NCBI GenBank assembly: GCA_010909165.1
Contig: MU008178.1
Span: 880,369 to 944,368 of the forward strand
DNA: 64,000 nt
Source: Anthoceros angustus
Taxonomy: Eukaryota > Streptophyta > Anthocerotopsida > Anthocerotales > Anthocerotaceae
Direction of reading: 5' to 3'
The notes beneath the pieces were generated by a model. The model had not been told where the DNA came from, made no database searches, and saw only the letters and a list, made by a program, of their open reading frames with translations. This document shows positions 12,481-22,745 of this stretch, one piece after another. Position numbers and translations under genes: made by a program. Numbering within the stretch: position 1 is the first letter of the stretch; every line of letters starts with the position of its first letter.

Positions 12481-13130
12481 TTAAAGCATATTTTAATATA
12501 CCATTCTTTATTAAATTTTAATCCTAGATAAAAATAGACATGACTATAACATGTAAAAAAAATCAGACAAGTTGGAAAAGAAATGAATTTTTCATAATTG
12601 TAAACATTGCGTGAGGACAAATTAAGAGCGTTTCAACCGTTTCTAACTAAAGTGAGCACCCAACCATGCTTATACCCCACATCATTTTGAGTTAAAGCGT
12701 CACTTACAACGGGTACTTTTTATGGAGTTTACAACACAAATGATGGGGCTTACAATGTGACCTACAACGGACATAATAACGGATTATAATATGAATTTTA
12801 CCATAGTTAATCTAACCAAGATATTATTAACCATGGATAAGTAACCATAGTTTAATTATCCATGGTTACCTAACCAAGGTTAGGATAACCATAGTTAAAT
12901 ACTAGTTAAGTTAGTTACTTAACTAAATTGCATTGTAAAATACATTGTGGCCCATTGCTATAAGCTACGTCATAAAGTAAGCTTGTATTTCCTATTTTTT
13001 GGTTTTTAGGGTTTAGGGTTATTATAGGTAAATACTGATAATATTATAGATAAATACTGAAAATACACTGAAAAGCTGAATATTATGTATATTGGAAAAA
13101 TGGAGGGCACAATATAGCAGACGTAGAGCT
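12480..13130. other. AT-rich segment with inverted repeat and double telobox
   Basis: Composition shifts sharply to AT here. TAACCATGGATAA at 12,828-12,840 and its exact complement TTATCCATGGTTA at 12,856-12,868 form a 13-bp inverted repeat with a 15-nt spacer, inside a cluster of ACCATAGTTAA-type partial repeats (12,800-12,900). Two tandem TTTAGGG units lie at 13,005-13,018, the plant telomere or telobox motif. No coding region is seen. It could be a MITE-like insertion, but clear ends and target duplication were not identified. Confidence 0.5.
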
Positions 13131-13138
13131 ACGCCTAT

Positions 13139-13411
13139 CTAAAGTGGAGATGTACGTTCACGTTTTACAGATGCTACTAACATGGAACTGTAAGCATTGA
13201 GGTATCCAATGAAATATAAGCCCCTAAGCCACAAAACAGGAAGGGCGGTGCATCTGTAGTTCAATGCTTGTTTCACTCCTGATACAACATTCAAATACTT
13301 GAGTGCCCCAAGCTCAAAACTAGGCCACAACCAGACCATCTGGCTGTGTATAGCCTGTATTTTTTCTGCACAAAACAGCAGCATGAGTGCTTGACAAACT
13401 TTGAAAAACAA
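13139..13411 (-). CDS. Small hypothetical open frame, 90 aa
   Basis: A minus-strand frame of 90 codons starting MFFKVCQALMLLFCAEK and ending KRERTSPL. I do not recognise it. Its N-terminus is hydrophobic with two Cys. It lies next to diverged repeats and may be an exon or a chance frame in AT-rich DNA. Confidence 0.15.
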   Translation of the reverse strand: MFFKVCQALMLLFCAEKIQAIHSQMVWLWPSFELGALKYLNVVSGVKQALNYRCTALPVLWLRGLYFIGYLNAYSSMLVASVKRERTSPL

Positions 13412-13479
13412 GCAAACCAGAAGGTAGACGATCAGACCATCTAAGCTGAATCTCCTGCCCTGTCTACATTGTGCTGCTT

Positions 13480-14150
13480 ACCTTTCCTATGGTGCTCTTT
13501 AAATTTCAGGCCAATGGCATACCACCACTCGTTCCTGAGTCATGCACATGAATTTATGAGCAACAATTCAAGCTATCCAAACCACGAGTGACAACGACAA
13601 AACGAGTATGCAAACATTGCATTGAAGCCAACAAAGAATAGATGCAAACCGGCGGGAGCTCCACTAAATTTTGTCGTGATGTCCATAATTAGTCCCTCCA
13701 CTCGCTCCTGTATCATGACAAGAACTTGATTAGCAACCAAAAATGCTTCCCAAATATGTCAGTAGCATAACCAGGACTGACTTTAGACTCGAGATCATAA
13801 AGAATTCCACAGATGCCCACCAGCAGTGCAGGCTCCACTAACAATGTCATGCCGTACCCCTATTGCTCCTCCACTTGTCCCTGCATATCAAAAAAGTCAA
13901 GTCAGCATCAACACATAAACTTTACAACAATTGTTAACAAGCTAATTGTGAACTATAATCATCATAACAAGCTAACATCGAACTGGTAACAGCAAGTTTA
14001 GCTTAAGCTAGTAAAGAGACAGATGCCGGCGGTCACAGGCTCCACAATGTCATGTCATGTCCTATAAGCTCTTCCACTTGTCACGCATATCAAAGTCGGT
14101 CAGCATCGGCACATGATGCTTACAATAAATTGTTAACAACAACTTGTTCA
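13480..14150. repeat. Diverged tandem repeats, unit about 170-190 bp
   Basis: Related blocks recur around 13,510-13,560, 13,655-13,740, 13,820-13,920 and 14,030-14,110. Each contains a version of GGCTCCACTA, TGTCATG or GTCGTGATGTC, then CTCCTCCACTTGTCCCTGCATATCA. Copies differ by many substitutions, unlike the CG-associated indels of the repeats further right, so this array looks older. No open frame runs through it. Confidence 0.5.
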
Positions 14151-14159
14151 CATCTTGGC

Positions 14160-14965
14160 TAGATTTTTTGAAGCCAAGAACTATCTAGCACGTAGCGATG
14201 TTCACTTCAATGACGAACCACCTTAGTCATAACTTGATTAACTATTTTGCTCAGCTCCCAAGGCCCTCTAATTTCTGCCCTTACGGTCGACTCAACCAAC
14301 CTCTTAGTAGATTCAGGCTCTTGCCAAAAATTCCTAATGAGTGGGTTTATAAATTTACACATGGCCCAGTGCAGCCTCTTCTTGAGCCTTTTGTGCGATA
14401 GGGTCCTCTCCAATACCCAACCTGTATGCAAAGATTACACTTATAAGAACCCATATGAAATGAAATCAGAGTAGGCCCTTCGAAAATTACGAGTGTTCTC
14501 GTCCGTCCAACCGGTACTTCATGGTAGTGACATGTCGGCCGAGTCTTCGTCCATCCTTGGCGAAGCAGCCACCCCATCCCCATCCAAGCCATGCAGGAAG
14601 CATCATCGCCACTTGTACACCGGTTTACTCTTATTGCCAGCCGGCTTTGAATCGAACTTCGATCACGGGCACTGTTGGGACTCTTCATGAAGGACATGGT
14701 CATCATCAATCAATAGCTCATCAGCCTCCAAGTTCTGACCAGCCTCCACAGCATGATTGTCATACTCGTTGACAGTGTCCTCTTCTAGGCGATGAGTGGC
14801 CGTATCCTCTGCAAAACTATCTACCACAAAAGATGGAGTTGGGCTATTGGGCACAATAATGGATGGGCTCGCACAAGTGGGTGGAACGGACCAAACCCTC
14901 CCACAGATTACAGGAGACTCCTGACTCCACCTCTCCAACGACATCTGATGATGAGTGGCAAGGCA
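14160..14965. other. Unresolved segment with short frames on both strands
   Basis: Minus-strand frames at 14207-14431 (74 aa, Lys/Arg-rich) and 14347-14709 (120 aa) overlap in different frames, and plus-strand frames overlap them. None has a recognisable domain. The segment abuts the tandem duplication starting at 14,966. Confidence 0.2.
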
Positions 14966-16727
14966 TGCTGTCAAGGCATCTCCTCTACACAAAGCGAAAG
15001 AGTGGCAACTTAGTTTGGCATGCTGTCAAGGCATCTCCTCTACACAAAGCGAAAGAGTGGCAACTTAGTTTGGCATGCTGTCAAGGCATCTCCTCTACAC
15101 AAAGCGAAAGAGTGGCAACTTAGTTTGGCAAAGGATGGTAGTCCCCGATGCTCAGTTTGGACCTTCCCGTCCTTACAAGGGATCCCACCTGCAAAATCTG
15201 AAGAGGTGCCATGCTCTCCCATCGGGAGAACGCAAGGCTCCGCACTCGATTTAGGGACTCGCCATAGCTTGTTTAGCATGACGAGAAGCCTCCCATTGTT
15301 GTGCCGCCACTAACTTATAATAGTGCATTTACAACACACCGTTTGATGGTTTTATGGGGCGACATCGATTGCACAAGTTCCTCCACCCATGCCTTTGGAA
15401 AAGGTGAGGCTTGCAATAGCATCCACCTTTTCGGTGATTGTCTCCGCCAACGCCCCACAAGGTGATATTGGGATGTCCAAAGGGGAGGCATCCATTGAAC
15501 CCGGCTTCTTCTCCTTGGGCAGCTTTCTGGGGAAGGAGGAGATCCAGCTGCCCCTTTTCCTTTCCGCTTCTTCTGCAATTCCCATTTCTCCACCAAGTCA
15601 TCCGCTCCATCTCGCCACGGCTTGTACGCCACATACCTACTCCACAACCACCTCTTCTCCCGTGATGATTCCTTCGGACGGCATCAAGCATGCGAGTCCA
15701 TATAGAATTCCTGCCGTTGCAAGCTTCGGGTGTCTTTGTCGGCTCGTACGCTTAGGATCTCACCACCGTGCCTTCTTCCCCTCCTTTGGCATCCGAGAGA
15801 ATGTGGTCGCGGATGAGTTCCTAGTTTCCACTATAGGAAGCCGCAGTTGGTGGGAAAAAGATGGCTCATAAAGGCGCTGTGGCGAATCCTGTCTACATAT
15901 TTGCGGTGCTATGCATGCGAAGTGTGAGAAGCCAACACCTCGTCTCGAGTTGCTCGGCTTTTATCCCAAGCTTGCTTTTTGTCTTTAAGCGCTCGAAATC
16001 GGATCTTCACGATTCATCAGACTCTCCTGGCTCCAAACACATGCCATAAGGACCAGCAGCAAGCTTTTTATGCGCGCTAAGGTTAGAGATGAGCGAGTCC
16101 CTTTGTATTCATATACAGTGCAGGTATGATGGCTTGATCAGCCACCATTGCCGCTTCGTCTTCACCTAAGACCACAGCTCATTGCCCCCTGGTCACCCCA
16201 GCGCGTATTCTCACGACTCTTATCGCCTGTTAAGGTATGCATTTTGAGGTAATCTTGTTCCATGTTGATTGCAATTTGGCCACTATGAGTTTGTAGGAGT
16301 GTCGATGCATCCCTTGACCACAACCACCGGTACCTATGCTTCCAGATGCCAAGGAATAAGCAGGCAATGCCTTCGAGAACCCTCTCATTTCATGCGAGCC
16401 AAACAAGAAGACCAAAAACTAGCTACCCACGGTATTCTATATGGGGAGGATGCCATCGATGCGCGATGGGGAGTGCATCACGCCGAGAAGCGGTGGATGT
16501 GGTCGATAGGCTCAAGGTCCAAGTACATGCGATTGGGTGAAGGGGTGAGAAGTCAAGCGAGTGGGAAGATGTCAAGATGAGTGATGAAGGAAGAAGACCG
16601 TCACCCGCTCCTTTACCTAGGAAGTCTACTTGATTGAATAGGAGTGCGGCCCACGAATGACACCAACCAAGTTTCGGTAGTTGATGACCTTGTAATTGGA
16701 AGTGATGTGGATGGACAATCGATCAGA
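14966..16727. repeat. Unit 1 of a 1.8-kb direct tandem duplication, headed by 55-bp repeats
   Basis: Unit 1 opens with three perfect tandem copies of a 55-bp repeat at 14,966-15,020, 15,021-15,075 and 15,076-15,130. It ends near the sequence GGATGGACAATCGATCA. Unit 2 follows directly. The minus strand has overlapping frames at 15315-15691, including a Lys/Arg-rich 77-aa frame at 15352-15585, but no known domain. Long blocks, for example from TTTGTCTTTAAGCGCTCG onward for about 140 bp, are identical between units, so the duplication is young or homogenised. Confidence 0.9.
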
Positions 16728-18541
16728 GGCATCTCCTCTACACAAAGCGAAAGAGTGGCAACTTAGTTTGGCATCACAAGGCATCTCCTCTACACAAAGC
16801 GAAGAGTGGCAACTTAGTTTGGCATCTTTGTCAAGGCATCTCCTCTACAAAAGCGAAGAGTGGCAACTTAGTTTGGCAAAGGATGGTAGTCCCCGATGCT
16901 CAGTTTGGACCTTCCCGTCCTTACAAGGGATCCCACCTGCAAAATCTGAAGAGGTGCCATGCTCTCCCATCGGGAGAACGCAAGGCTCCGCCACTCCCGA
17001 TTTAGGGGACTCTGCCATAGCTTGTTTAGCATGACGAGAAGCCTCCCGCTGTTGTGCCAGCCACTAACTTATAATAGTGCATTGCACAACACGCGCACCG
17101 TTTGATGGTTTTATGGGGGCAGCATCGGTGCACAAGTTCCTCCACCCATGCTGGAAAAGGGTGAGGCTGCACCAATTGCAATAGCATCCACCTTTTCGGC
17201 TGATTGTCTCCGGCCAACCCGCCCCACAAGGTGATATTGGGATGTCAAGGGAGGCATCCATTGAACCCGGCTTCTTCTCCTTGGGCGGCTTTGCGGGAAG
17301 GAGGAGATCCATTGCCCTTTCCTTTCCGCTTTTACGCAATTCCCATTTCTCCACCAAGTCATCCGCTCCATCTCGCTTATACCAGCCTACATACCTCTCC
17401 ACAACCACCTCTTCTCCCGTATATGATTCCTTCGGACGGCAGATCATCAGCTGTAGCCCCATATAAATTTCGCAGCTTGCAAGCTTCGGGTGTCTTTGTA
17501 TGCGGCTCAGTGAAGCAGGATCTCACCACCGGTGCCTTCTTCCCCTCCTTTGGCATCCAGAGAATGTGGTCGCGAGCGGGATGAGTTCTGAAGCTAGTTT
17601 CCACTATGAGGAAGCTGCAGTTGGTGGGAAAAAAGATGGCTCATAAGGCGCGAAATTTGGCTGGCAGATCCTGTCTACATATTTGCGGAGTGCTATGCAT
17701 GCAGAGGTGTGGGAGAAGCCAACACCCTCGTCTCGAGTTGCTCTGGCTTTTATCCCGAAGCTTCGGCTTTTGTCTTTAAGCGCTCGAAATCGGATCTTCA
17801 CGATTCATCAGACTCTCCTGGCTCCAAACACATGCCATAAGGACCAGCAGCAAGCTTTTTTATGCGCGCTAAGGTTAGAGATGAGCGAGTCCCTTTGTAT
17901 TCATATACCTGGTGCAAGGTATGTTACTATGGCTTGATCAGCCACCATTGCCGCTTCGTCTTCACCTAAGACCCTGACTCATTGCCCCCGGTCACCCAGT
18001 AGTATTCTCACGACTCTTATCGGTAAGGTATGCATTTTGAGGTAATCTTGTTCCATGTTGATTGCAATTTGGCCACTATGAGTTTGTAGGAGTGTCGATG
18101 CATCCCTTGACCACAACCACCGGTACCTATGCTTCCAGATGCCAAGGAATAAGCAGGCAATGCCTTCGAGAACCCTCTCATTTCATGCAGAGCCAAACAA
18201 GAAGACCAAAAAACTAGCTACCCACGGTATTCTATATGGGGAGGATGCCATCGATGCCGCAGTGGGGAGTGCATCACGGCCGGGAGTAGCGGTGGATGTG
18301 GTCGATAGGCTCAAGGTCCAAGTACATGCAGTTCTGGGTGAAGGGGTGGAGAAGCTGCAAGGCAGGTGGGAAGATGTCAAGATGAGTAAACGAAGGAAGA
18401 AGAAGACCGTGTCACCCGCTCCTTTACCTAGGAAGTCTACTTGATTGAATAGGAGTGCGGGCCCACGAATGACACCAACCAAGTTTCGGTAGTTCGGTAC
18501 TGACCTTGTAATTGGAAGTGATGTGGATGGACAATCGATCA
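16728..18541. repeat. Unit 2 of the 1.8-kb direct tandem duplication
   Basis: This repeats 14,966-16,727. It begins with three degenerate copies of the 55-bp repeat (16,728-16,879) and ends with the same GGATGGACAATCGATCA sequence, then unique DNA. Differences from unit 1 are almost all 1-8 bp insertions or deletions clustered at CG, CTG or CAG sites. Confidence 0.9.
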
Positions 18542-18937
18542 ATGTGGCTTCAGTGGCTGGTCTAGGTATGTGCGTGCCGAAGATAAATTCAAAACCAGTT
18601 CAAGTCTGCGAGGCAACGAGTATTTGAGCGTGGCTTGCACTGTGAGCAATGAGGCCGGAGGCGGTCTGACATGATGTGGTGTTGGGATGGTCGCAGAATG
18701 TGACATTGTTGTGCCCAATAGTCCGGCTCCGTCTTTCATTATATAGCAAATAGTCTGCCGCGCTCGCCTGCTCATGATGGGGAAGGGGCAGCATCGTAGA
18801 TGATTTTGATTCTGTTCTTGCCCATGCTCCTAACCTCGAGACGCACGTTGTGGCATTGATGTCTCTGAGCTTGGCCCTGAGCAGGCACTCCATGGCACTT
18901 ATCAAAACCTGGACCTGGGATCACTCACCCTCAAACA

Positions 18938-19112
18938 AATGCGCCTCGCGCCTAGCCTAGCCTCGCACCTCACGCCTAGCCTAGCCTCGCACCTCGCGCC
19001 TAGCCTAGCCTCGCGCCTCGCGCCTAGCGCCTAGCCTAGCCTCGCGCCTCGCGCCTAGCCTAGCCTCGCGCCTAGCTATAGCCCTATGGCGCCTCGCGCC
19101 CTAGCCTAGCCT
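18938..19112. repeat. GC-rich minisatellite CGCGCCTAGCCTAGCCT
   Basis: About 175 bp of interleaved GCCTAGCCTAGCCTCGCGCC and CTCGCGCCTCGC units. The same motif reappears at 28,065-28,150, so this is a dispersed simple-repeat family. Confidence 0.9.
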
Positions 19113-19139
19113 CCAATACTAGGAAAGTATCCTTTTATA

Positions 19140-19660
19140 ACGGTTTAGCAGTTTTTACAACACTTTACAGCGACATAAAATTATTGTTGTAAACAGCCCT
19201 TAGTAATATACATTGTAAAAACGTTAAACGTATATACTACATAAACATATACGTCCTTCCGTATAGTATACGAGCATGGTGTACACTGTTGTAAACTGGA
19301 CCGTTGTAAATATTCTAAATCCTTGTAAATTCTACCATTATAAGTTACGTATGCCGTTGTAAATATGGACGGTCCTGTTATTGAACCATTGTAAATCGAA
19401 CTGTTGTAAAAACTTTCTACCGTTATAAATATTTTCACAAATTCAAACTATTATAAATAACAATAAATTAACCCATTACAAACTCCAATATTTTCAATAA
19501 CATATACCTATTAAAAAGTTTCCCACCCAAATTCAAATCCTTGTAAAAATGTATACCATTTATTTGTAAATATTTTCCCCCAAAATTCAAATCATTGTAG
19601 ATAATTCAACCCGTTGTAAACTTTGCTGTTGTAAAGAGTTTCTGCCTTTGTAGGTTTCTC
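19140..19660. repeat. AT-rich degenerate array of TTGTAAA-type units
   Basis: The words TTGTAAA, TTATAAA and CATTGTAAA recur roughly every 15-30 bp, often preceded by CCG or CC. Unit length is irregular. No gene is evident. Confidence 0.65.
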
Positions 19661-19683
19661 CCGCCAAAATTCATACCTATATT

Positions 19684-19861
19684 AATAGTAAATAGTAAAT
19701 AGTAAATAGTAAATAGTAAATAGTAAATAGTAAATAGTATATAGTATATAGTAAATAGTAAATAGTAAATAGTAAATAGTAAATAGTAAATAGTAAATAG
19801 TAAATAGTAAATAGTAAATATTAATAGTAAATAGTAAATAATAAATAGTAAATATAAATAA
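19684..19861. repeat. Heptanucleotide microsatellite (AGTAAAT)n
   Basis: About 178 bp, roughly 24 units of AGTAAAT with a few variant units (AGTATAT, a lost base near 19,820-19,850). The minus-strand frame rich in LLFTIYY is a repeat by-product. Confidence 0.97.
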
Positions 19862-20915
19862 ATAGTTTGGGCTATTGTAAAGTATTTCAAAATTATCCTA
19901 TAAAACAAAATTGCCAACATTGCTATATTTACTAGGCAAAAATCCTACAGACTCTACTACAACACTACCATAGTAGTCTCTGTAATTAATTTATAATTGC
20001 TAACTTTCAACCATCTCCAATTCATAAGAGGCACGAAAAATACTGACATCAAAGAGGTGTTCATCATTAGATTGAGCCCTACTTAATAGCTTTGTACAAT
20101 CAAGGCGTTTAATAGACCATTACCTACAATCATGCGGAAGCATTATTCTTACGCATGAAGGAAGCATATGGTTTTAGCATAAAACCATCATCTTCAACAA
20201 TGTTGTGATAGATAGCCTCCATCACCTTGGCATCGACTCTTCAATTCCATACTACTGCGGCAATCAAGTCGTTCCACATAGTTAAAGCCTTCATCTTCTT
20301 CCCATTTGAGTGCTTGTTGTTGAACCATCCGAGGAGGCGGTGTCCACTCTCCTTCCAATATGCATTCAACTCTTGACCATGAACCTAGTTTGGGCCATAG
20401 TAGCAATCTCTTTGTGGGGCTCTTACCAAACCTACCTTCATCACAAGCCACAAAGGCCTTTTGGCCTCCATTGCCAAAATGGCGATAAAGGTTTGATCAT
20501 GTTTGTTGCGGCACCTTACCTTTGGGATGGGGCCACTACCCCATCCCTCTTGTCATTCCTCCTTCAAGAAAATGCGCTGCTCCTCCTTCACAGTTGGGCC
20601 TCACCTTCTTGACTCGTCAAAAGGTTCCTAGCTTCCCTCACATTGTTCCTCCAAAACTTAATATTCGAGAAAAGCGCATTACAATGGCATCCATAGTCCA
20701 AGGACCGGATATCAATATGCGAATGTTAGATTCACAAGGAGTCTACCCTGGTCTCATCCCAAAAGCTTTGTACCAATGGATTGCAAAAAATCTCATGCTC
20801 CGGCAACCTTTGGTCTCTCATGTGCACCCAGGAATTGGTGTCATGCTTGATGAATCCTACAGCCAGCGAAAAAGCAATACAACCATAGTTAGAATCTAAC
20901 AATGAAACACTAACC
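19862..20915. other. Unresolved segment, no recognised gene
   Basis: Short frames only, for example minus 20194-20451 (85 aa) and plus 20522-20899 (125 aa). Neither shows a domain I know. Codon-like stretches on both strands suggest decayed mobile-element coding sequence, but I cannot assign it. Confidence 0.2.
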
Positions 20916-20917
20916 AC

Positions 20918-21065
20918 TCAAAGCTTGAAAATCAAGCTCACGAATATTCGAGGCTTGAACAACATGCCTAAATCTTCAAGCTTGAACATGCACGAATATT
21001 TGAAGCAGAACAACACATATTCAGCTTGAACACAGATATTGAGGCTTGAACATACGATCTAAACA
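20918..21065. repeat. Degenerate repeats of AAGCTTGAACATGCACGAATATTCGA type
   Basis: Five or six imperfect units of about 22-30 bp combine CAAGCTTGAA or GGCTTGAACA with CACGAATATTCGA or CAGATATTGA. The unit contains the palindromes AAGCTT and GAATATTC. Confidence 0.6.
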
Positions 21066-21199
21066 ACGAGCGATGACACACTCCTATGGTACACGGAACT
21101 ACCCGTAGGAAAAGAAGACGGTGGCACTCAAATCTACTTGTGTAAAAGGAGAACAGAAATTAAATCAACTTACCTGACACAGGACATATATCCTCTTCG

Positions 21200-21622
21200 G
21201 GAATATCATACTCCACATCAAAATTTCTTCAACGCTTCACGGAAGGGCGAAGGACGATCTCGCCGACATCTTACGACGACATCGCCTCACCCATGTCGCA
21301 CACGGCTTTAACCTCTTGCTCACCGGTCCTCTTCAATACTTGGGAATGGGGTCCTTTGACCTCTGGAAGGAGTGGAGCTTCCTAGGTCCTTCATGAATCT
21401 CACATCACAAGGGGAATCGCCGCCATCGACTTGACTATCACACACTTCAAATACCTCATCATAAGGCGAGACATTCGAATGGATGGACACAAGGGTTTTC
21501 GGGCATTGTACAGTTAGGCATAGACCCCGAGGCACAAAATCAACATGAGGCATGGTGGGACCAAAACGTGGAATTTGCTGCAGGATCTTGGGAGACACCC
21601 TGCATAATGTTTACCGTGGTAT
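21200..21622 (-). pseudogene. Possible host-gene coding fragment, downstream side of the solo LTR
   Basis: A 92-aa minus-strand frame at 21320-21598 begins MSPKILQQIPRFGPTMPHVD and continues with PKTLVSIHSNVSPYDEVFEV before a stop. It looks like ordinary coding sequence rather than repeat, but I do not recognise the protein. It abuts the solo LTR at 21,623. Codons on the other side (26,026-26,600, same strand) also look coding, so both may have belonged to one gene. Confidence 0.3.
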
Positions 21623-22599
21623 TGTGGCGTGACTTTTGCTGATGGCCTAGGCGCGCACAATCCGTGTCGTTGTAGGAAGAAGTCCGTTCCCAAAGGAATG
21701 ATAGGCCCGTTTACCGCGTTTGGTGATTCTTTCCTTAGCGCTCGTTCGGTCTCGCACACACGCTCTAACTACTCTAGCGTTCACCGTCTCGGTATGGCCA
21801 AGCGTTTGAGACCCGTTCGCGTCCGTATCGTTCACGCCATCCCTCACGCATCGGTCCTTTCCTCTCTCCCTCACGCTCTCTTGATCTTAGAAAAAAGCGC
21901 GGTTCTGTGATCGGACCTCCTCAAATCGTTCGCGGGCCTCTCGTCCGGGCTCTACACGCCCTCCGGGTTCCTCCGGCTCACACGTTCCGGTCATTCGGTG
22001 TCGGACGCGGCTCTCGAACGACACGGATCACCCTTCCACACGCACACACCAGCGTTAAGTCTCACGGGACCTTGATCAATCTCCCGGGCGCCGTGCACCT
22101 TTCGGTGACTCGGGACTCACGTTAGCAGAAGACTCACAAGGTGCAGCAGCATCAACACCAAGAAAGATGCTTTACTAGGCTCGGCCCTCTTATCTGCGCC
22201 CAAGGTGGCGTCTTTACACCCCTATTACGGCGATAGCCACGGTATACCTAATCGGCCGCCTACCGGCCTATCCCCCTATCTCCTTCCATTGGGGTGGGAA
22301 GGTCACAGGCCCGCCTCGGAATGGGTGGTCAATCCCCGTCACAGCGGTTGTGGTGCACCCAATCGGATGATCCGTGGCGGGCCCCTCCTCTCCCGGAATC
22401 ACAGTCGGGTTGGGCTGGCGGCGGTCGACAGCCGCCCGTTACCACGGCGTCATCCTCCCTGGCCTCCACAGGTCCTTGCGGTGGGGCCACCGCTATCGGC
22501 TCCCCTAAGCGTAAGTCGAAGGGGCTCCTCCTTCTTGCGTCGGTCCTCGAGGTCTGTCTCGACTCCACGAACTTGAGTCAAACTAGGTCCCGGCTAGGT

Positions 22600-22745
22600 C
22601 ACCTTGTCTCAGGGTCCGGACCTCGGGGTCGGTTATTAGTCGGACTTGGTCGGACTTATTCTGGTCCGGACTTGAGTCGGACTTATTCAGTCCGGACTTG
22701 GTCCGGCCTCCCCTCAGGTCCGGACAAAGTCGGACTCACGCCACC
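22600..22745. repeat. GTCCGGAC palindrome array in the solo LTR
   Basis: Repeated (A)GTCCGGAC(T) words and half-sites (GTCGGACTT) lie about 10-20 bp apart. GTCCGGAC is its own complement. Matching arrays occur at the same relative position in both LTRs of the nested element. Confidence 0.85.

Noticed and set aside
13005-13018. Telomere end
   Set aside because: Only two TTTAGGG units; too short for a telomere, compatible with a telobox or chance.
14966-15130. Three perfect 55-bp repeats considered as a CRISPR-like array
   Set aside because: Repeats are directly abutting with no unique spacers, and the genome is eukaryotic.
19606-19920. 104-aa frame rich in LLFTIYY, membrane-protein-like
   Set aside because: Product of the AGTAAAT heptamer array.
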